A model generated the notes under the pieces. The model saw nothing but the letters and a program-made list of their open reading frames with translations, was not told the origin of the DNA and did no database searches. The translations under genes and the position numbers were made by a program. Below, one piece after another: positions 59,794 through 64,000 of a DNA stretch of 64,000 nucleotides. This DNA comes from Vitis vinifera (taxonomy: Eukaryota > Streptophyta > Magnoliopsida > Vitales > Vitaceae), in the NCBI RefSeq assembly GCF_030704535.1, contig NC_081820.1, forward strand, positions 23,430,001-23,494,000, in the 5' to 3' direction. Each line of letters begins with the position of its first letter. Within the stretch, counting starts at the first letter, position 1.

Positions 59794-61548
59794 ATACTGA
59801 TATAACACCTAGCTAAAAAAATTAACAAATGCTACTGTATTTTCAGCTATGTTTTCATCAGAAAAACACCATGCATTAATGAAATTAACCAAAGACTTGT
59901 GGAAATAAAAAGAGTAGAAGATTGAGTTTAGACTGAGCTCACAAAGTGGCAAAGAGAAGTACCTTTCAAGTTATAAGGTTTATTTCACTTTTTCACAAGT
60001 AGAATCTGTATTCTAGTCCATTTTGAACTATTTTGTGCTCCATTATGAGCCAAGCAGATCTCCTCCTCCATCACTACACGCCCCTATAGAATCAAAATAC
60101 CACTCCACAGAGAAATGCTATTTACTCTGAATGACCAAATCTTCATCCTTGAACTTCACCAAGAGAACAACCCATTCTCAACAGAAATTCATATGCTTCT
60201 TTTCATTGATGTGTACGATATAAGTTCCACAAGTTTTGTTCAATAAAGGGCATGTGCTGAAGCCATATGCAGGCATTAAATAGGGTTCATATTCAGCAAA
60301 CTCTATGGACTTGTGAAATATAAGATTGGGATTCATCTCAAATAAACTCCAGCATTTGGGTTTCGGTACCCTCATTAAATATATTAAATTTGTGGCCCTG
60401 TTGGATGAATAAGAAGCACAAACTTGTAGATCATATGTTTCTGCTGATTGGATGAACATGGAATTGACAGCATGTGCAATATTCTCTTTTGATTGATGCT
60501 GGTAGGTTAAAGGTCAGTGTCCAAAATGGAAAAGGCAGCTAAATATATATGACCAAATCCAACATCGCAGCTAACATTAATTCACCCATGACTATTGGCC
60601 AGAGCCAATTGAATGGATCCTCTATTTCGTTAGGGTGGTGAATCTAAATCTTGGGGAGTTTAGTAAGGGAGGATCATGTGAACCAGCATATATTAAATTT
60701 AATTCAGCGATGGTTGACAGAAATATGCTAGTGGGAAGTGATTGGATTGATTGGAATTTGTTAGGAAGATGGAAAAAGAGGAGAAGAATCCAAGCAATTC
60801 ACGAGTTCACTGTTGTCCATTTCTCTCATGTATCTGTCTGTACGTTGATAAAAGCATTGGGGCCAGAAAGGCAGGCTAGCCACACTTGACGACGAACTTT
60901 GCATTTAATAGTAAGCCATCCGTGATTCTTCCCTCCATACGTATGGTACAGTACTAGTTGCATCACACATAGCACAGGATAATGAGCCTTGGATCAGTAG
61001 AGAGTCAATACCTACTTCGCTATTGAAATAGGTATCAGCAACTACTACTGGATTGACTCTCTCGCACAAGTAGGTATCACTCACTCTCTCTCTCTCTCTC
61101 TCTCTCTCTCACATACATATATTTTCAAGCGACCCTTTTATTAGGGTGGTTCCCAGTTGCCTTGGACCTACAAACTTACTTTTCAAAGACCAAAATGGAT
61201 TAGTGAGGTGTATTCGTTACTTCATCAATATATGCATGAGGACAGTATATGGTCCATAAAATAAAAGCATGCATGCATGCTGCTGTCTGACCCTGGCCGC
61301 ATTCATATACATACATCTGTTGTAAGTGTTGTGTTCTTTTGTACATATATATCTTGAATGGAAAATTAGATGGTTCATGATTCATGTAGTACTGCAGATT
61401 TGAGATCGTGGTTGTATAACTTCCAAGTAATGAATAGCATAATTTATAGAATGTAACACAAAAAAGTTCAAATCTGTGTATTAGAGTAAAAGAGGCAGGC
61501 ATTGACAGTCTGATTCATTGAAGATGGAAGTACAACTTATGTTATTGA
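59794..61548. other. Intergenic DNA upstream of the ABCG gene
   Basis: Contains the distal ABCG promoter. A 93-codon minus-strand frame (60178-60459) and an 84-codon plus-strand frame (60635-60889) have no domain I recognise and no supporting context. A (CT)n microsatellite (about 61083-61111) and a GCATGCATGCATGC run near 61268 are present. Confidence 0.5.
61083..61111. repeat. (CT)n microsatellite
   Basis: About 14 uninterrupted CT units, likely length-polymorphic. Confidence 0.9.
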
Positions 61549-62425
61549 TTAGGGATGACAATAGGGTGGGTATGGGATGGGCCACCCCTACCCCATTTCC
61601 ATCCCAGTTATATATTTTTTTTCTCATCCCCATCCCAAACCCGGGGCGGGGTGAGTTGGTGTCCCTCATACCCATTTACAAAAGAGCTGATAATCTCATC
61701 CCCGTCCCAAATGTGTTTCCTGGAATTATGAAACATGGGTCTTTGGAATTTCAATAAATGCTATCTAGGTCTTCTCATCCACATTTAATCAAGCATTTGT
61801 TGTGTAACAAAATTGCAAACTACACATACGAGAACAAAATGCACAAATCTACAAATAAACAACAAAAAAAAATCTCAAATCCATCAACTAAAACCAGAAA
61901 ATATGAAAAACAAGACATTTCTAACAAAGCCTCAAAACTTAGGGTTTTCTTACCTAGAAATGAGGAATCCATAGAAACCCTAATAATTTATTATCTATGA
62001 ATTTTGTATTCTAGTTTTTAGAGCAAAAATTGTGCTTTTAGGGTGAAATGAGAAGAAACAATTTAGGAAGAAACGAGAAAACGAAAGCCCTCTTATGAGC
62101 AAAAGAACCTTGAGCAATTTAGGAAGAAATGAGAAAACGGGAAGAAGTGAAAACGAAAGCCCTCTGACTCTCTTATGAGCGAAAGAACCCTAAAACTTTA
62201 GGAAGAAATGATTATATATGGATGACTTTTTGAGTATTTTGTAATGACATAATGATAAATTGGTAATTCACATACGGGACGGTGCGGAAATTGCAAAACC
62301 CATCCCCGCCCTAAACCCAATTCGGGTTTTTACATATTCCTAAAACCCGTTCTATCCCCGAATAGGATATTCCCATACCCGTCCCAATAGGGGCGGGGTG
62401 GGATGGGTGACCTGAATTACCTGTA
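61549..62425. mobile_element. Inverted-repeat DNA element with GC-rich ends
   Basis: The left end reads AGGGATGACAATAGGGTGGG followed by TATGGGATGGG. Near the right end the inverse of CTATTGGGACGGGTATGGGA is found, with further GGGGCGGGGTGGGATGGG. GC-rich ends with an AT-rich middle is a common plant non-autonomous element design, often placed in hAT. No transposase. A target duplication was not resolved, so limits are approximate. An internal block GAAGAAA-GAGAAAACG-GAAAGCCCTCT is tandemly duplicated (about 62060-62200). Confidence 0.65.
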
Positions 62426-63399
62426 GTACTAACTTTGCCCATTTACACCTTTTTTTTAAAAATATTTTTATAAGGAAAGTTTCTTACTTTAAAATTGAGG
62501 TTGATAAAAAGACAAATACAACATTGATTTTTGGGAAGGAGATTCTCTATCAATCCCCATTTTTCCATTAATAGCAATTTTCATTTTTGTTCCTCATTGA
62601 AAAATTATAAAATATTTGAAGTGTCTTAATCTTTAACCTCATGCCTATCCCTCCTGAAATCTATCATGATCGTCATTTGTGGATTTAGCTAGGGCAATAC
62701 ACTAACAGATGGGCCAAACATTGCTTCTTGGCTTGTATTTGTCCCCTTGAAATTAACCTCTATCCTATTGCCTCCTGCGTCTTATTTGTAGCTCCACCCC
62801 TACTAGTCGTGATCGTGTTCGCTTCCTCATGATATAATATTTGCACAAAATTTAAGGAGACTTTCCTATCTGTGTGGCATTACTAGAAGGGGTAAAATTA
62901 TCAGAATGTTTGAAGATTTAAAAACATGGCCGGGTTTCTTCTTAGGCCGAGGCTTTGGGCTTTCTTGGAAAACAAACTCACACATATGAACTAAGTGAAA
63001 ATTGGAAACGGCCCAGTACATGTTGAATCCAACCCAAGAAGTGAACCCAGCACAAGCCCAGATACAGGCCCACAAGTATCTCCGGGAAAGAGGTGCTGGG
63101 TTCATTTGAACCAAGCTCAAATTTTAAATTAATTTGCTTCCATTTGTATTACTACTACTGTTTAGAATCAAATTATAAAGAACATGGGCCAGTTTGAAAA
63201 CGTTTTCCAGAGAAGTTTTCAAAAAAATAGTTTTCGAAAATATTTTTTAAAAACAATTCTCTAATGTTTTCTGACAACTTTGAATGTTCTCAACTTATTT
63301 TTCGTATCTTCAAACATTTTTTAAAAAAAAAAACAAAGAACGAGCAATTTTATTCATGTACCTATGTTTCATATGAGAAACACCATGTGAAGCAAGTAA
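62426..63399. other. Intergenic DNA
   Basis: No gene supported. Around 63190-63330 there is a run of TTTTC/GAAAA-rich degenerate sequence of the kind that flanks many AT-rich plant repeats. Confidence 0.4.
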
Positions 63400-64000
63400 C
63401 TCATAGAATGCATTGGAAGTATACTCCCCACCTAAAAAAGAGAAGGCTATTTTTGCATTGTTCTATTCAAGATCTTAGGATAGTGAGCCTACCAGTGACT
63501 CTTCTACTTACAGTATCTACGTTCATCCATGGGAACCTTTGGGTAAGGTTTGTTCTATTGTTGGAAGATGACCTAGAAGGTATTGTCAAAATAGATGTAT
63601 AAGATGTGACAAGAATTCCTTGTCCTATTTGAGACTTAGGACATATCCCTTCATCCAACGATTCACTAATCATTGAATCAATAGAGGGAAGTAGGCTACA
63701 ATGCAAAATTATCCCATGCAATGCCTTAAAATCACTATGAATGACCATAAAAAATTGAACTAATCATTATTACTCTCTATGGATGATATAAGGCACAAAA
63801 GCTTGGATCTCTACAGATTCCATGAGAGTCAATTGATCTTAAAGATCAATCATAATGAAATAAAATTCCTAAATACTCATATTCTTCTATCAAAGGGCCG
63901 GCTTGAATATTTGTCTAATTGATACTGTTTAGCAAAATTATATTGCTTATATAACCATTCCAAATGCTCCAGATCTCCTTTTCAATTTCATACTTTGTTA
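63400..64000 (-). mobile_element. Ty1/Copia retrotransposon fossil, gag part, runs off the window
   Basis: The minus strand carries a piece resembling the C-terminal gag region of plant Copia polyproteins (the string LLPSIDSMISESLDEG followed by a Ser-rich stretch). The element is broken and only partly inside the window. No LTR was identified here. Confidence 0.45.

Noticed and set aside
60178-60459. 93-codon minus-strand open frame upstream of the ABCG gene
   Set aside because: No recognisable domain, no splice or promoter context, and length is within what AT-rich DNA gives by chance.

Overview
The window is nuclear DNA of a flowering plant. It is AT-rich, its genes have introns, and it is dense with plant transposable elements (CACTA, MITEs, a solo LTR). 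The gene set (an EIX/Cf-type receptor-like protein, TRAPPC1, a UGT88 glucosyltransferase cluster, a half-size ABCG transporter) and the repeat style suggest a woody eudicot. Grapevine (Vitis) is my best guess, inferred from familiarity and not proven.

Layout. 1-0.56 kb: hairpin repeats. 0.6-1.6 kb: a broken duplicate of the 5' half of TRAPPC1. 1.7-4.7 kb (minus): an intronless LRR receptor-like protein. 5.8-8.0 kb: a ~750-bp unit repeated three times. 8-10.2 kb: decayed repeat DNA. 10.2-11.4 kb: a hAT-like insertion with an 8-bp target duplication. 11.5-17.1 kb (plus): the full TRAPPC1 gene, with four coding exons and a ~2.2-kb antisense solo LTR in intron 3. 19.2-19.4 kb: a decayed glucosyltransferase relic.

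21.6-54.6 kb holds four intact, intronless UGT88-type glucosyltransferases, all on the plus strand (21625, 29332, 48244, 53148). The first two differ at roughly 20 residues and lie in a ~7-kb tandem duplication that includes their upstream repeat arrays and ~3.9 kb of downstream DNA. After the duplication the second copy received a 12.5-kb CACTA (En/Spm) transposon (34487-46979, TSD TTG), a 429-bp MITE and a 327-bp MITE, none of which is in the first copy. The CACTA element carries a TNP2 transposase gene and a TNPA-like/Ulp1-protease gene on the minus strand, subterminal repeat arrays at both ends, and a captured fragment of a PPR gene. The fourth UGT is flanked on both sides by related foldback elements. 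57.8-59.6 kb (minus): an ABCG8-like half transporter. 61.5-62.4 kb: a GC-rich inverted-repeat element. 63.4-64.0 kb: a Copia gag fossil.

No operon-like logic links the genes. The clearest functional theme is a locally expanding family of small-molecule (probably phenolic) glucosyltransferases, shaped by tandem duplication and transposon insertion. I found no tRNA, rRNA or CRISPR.
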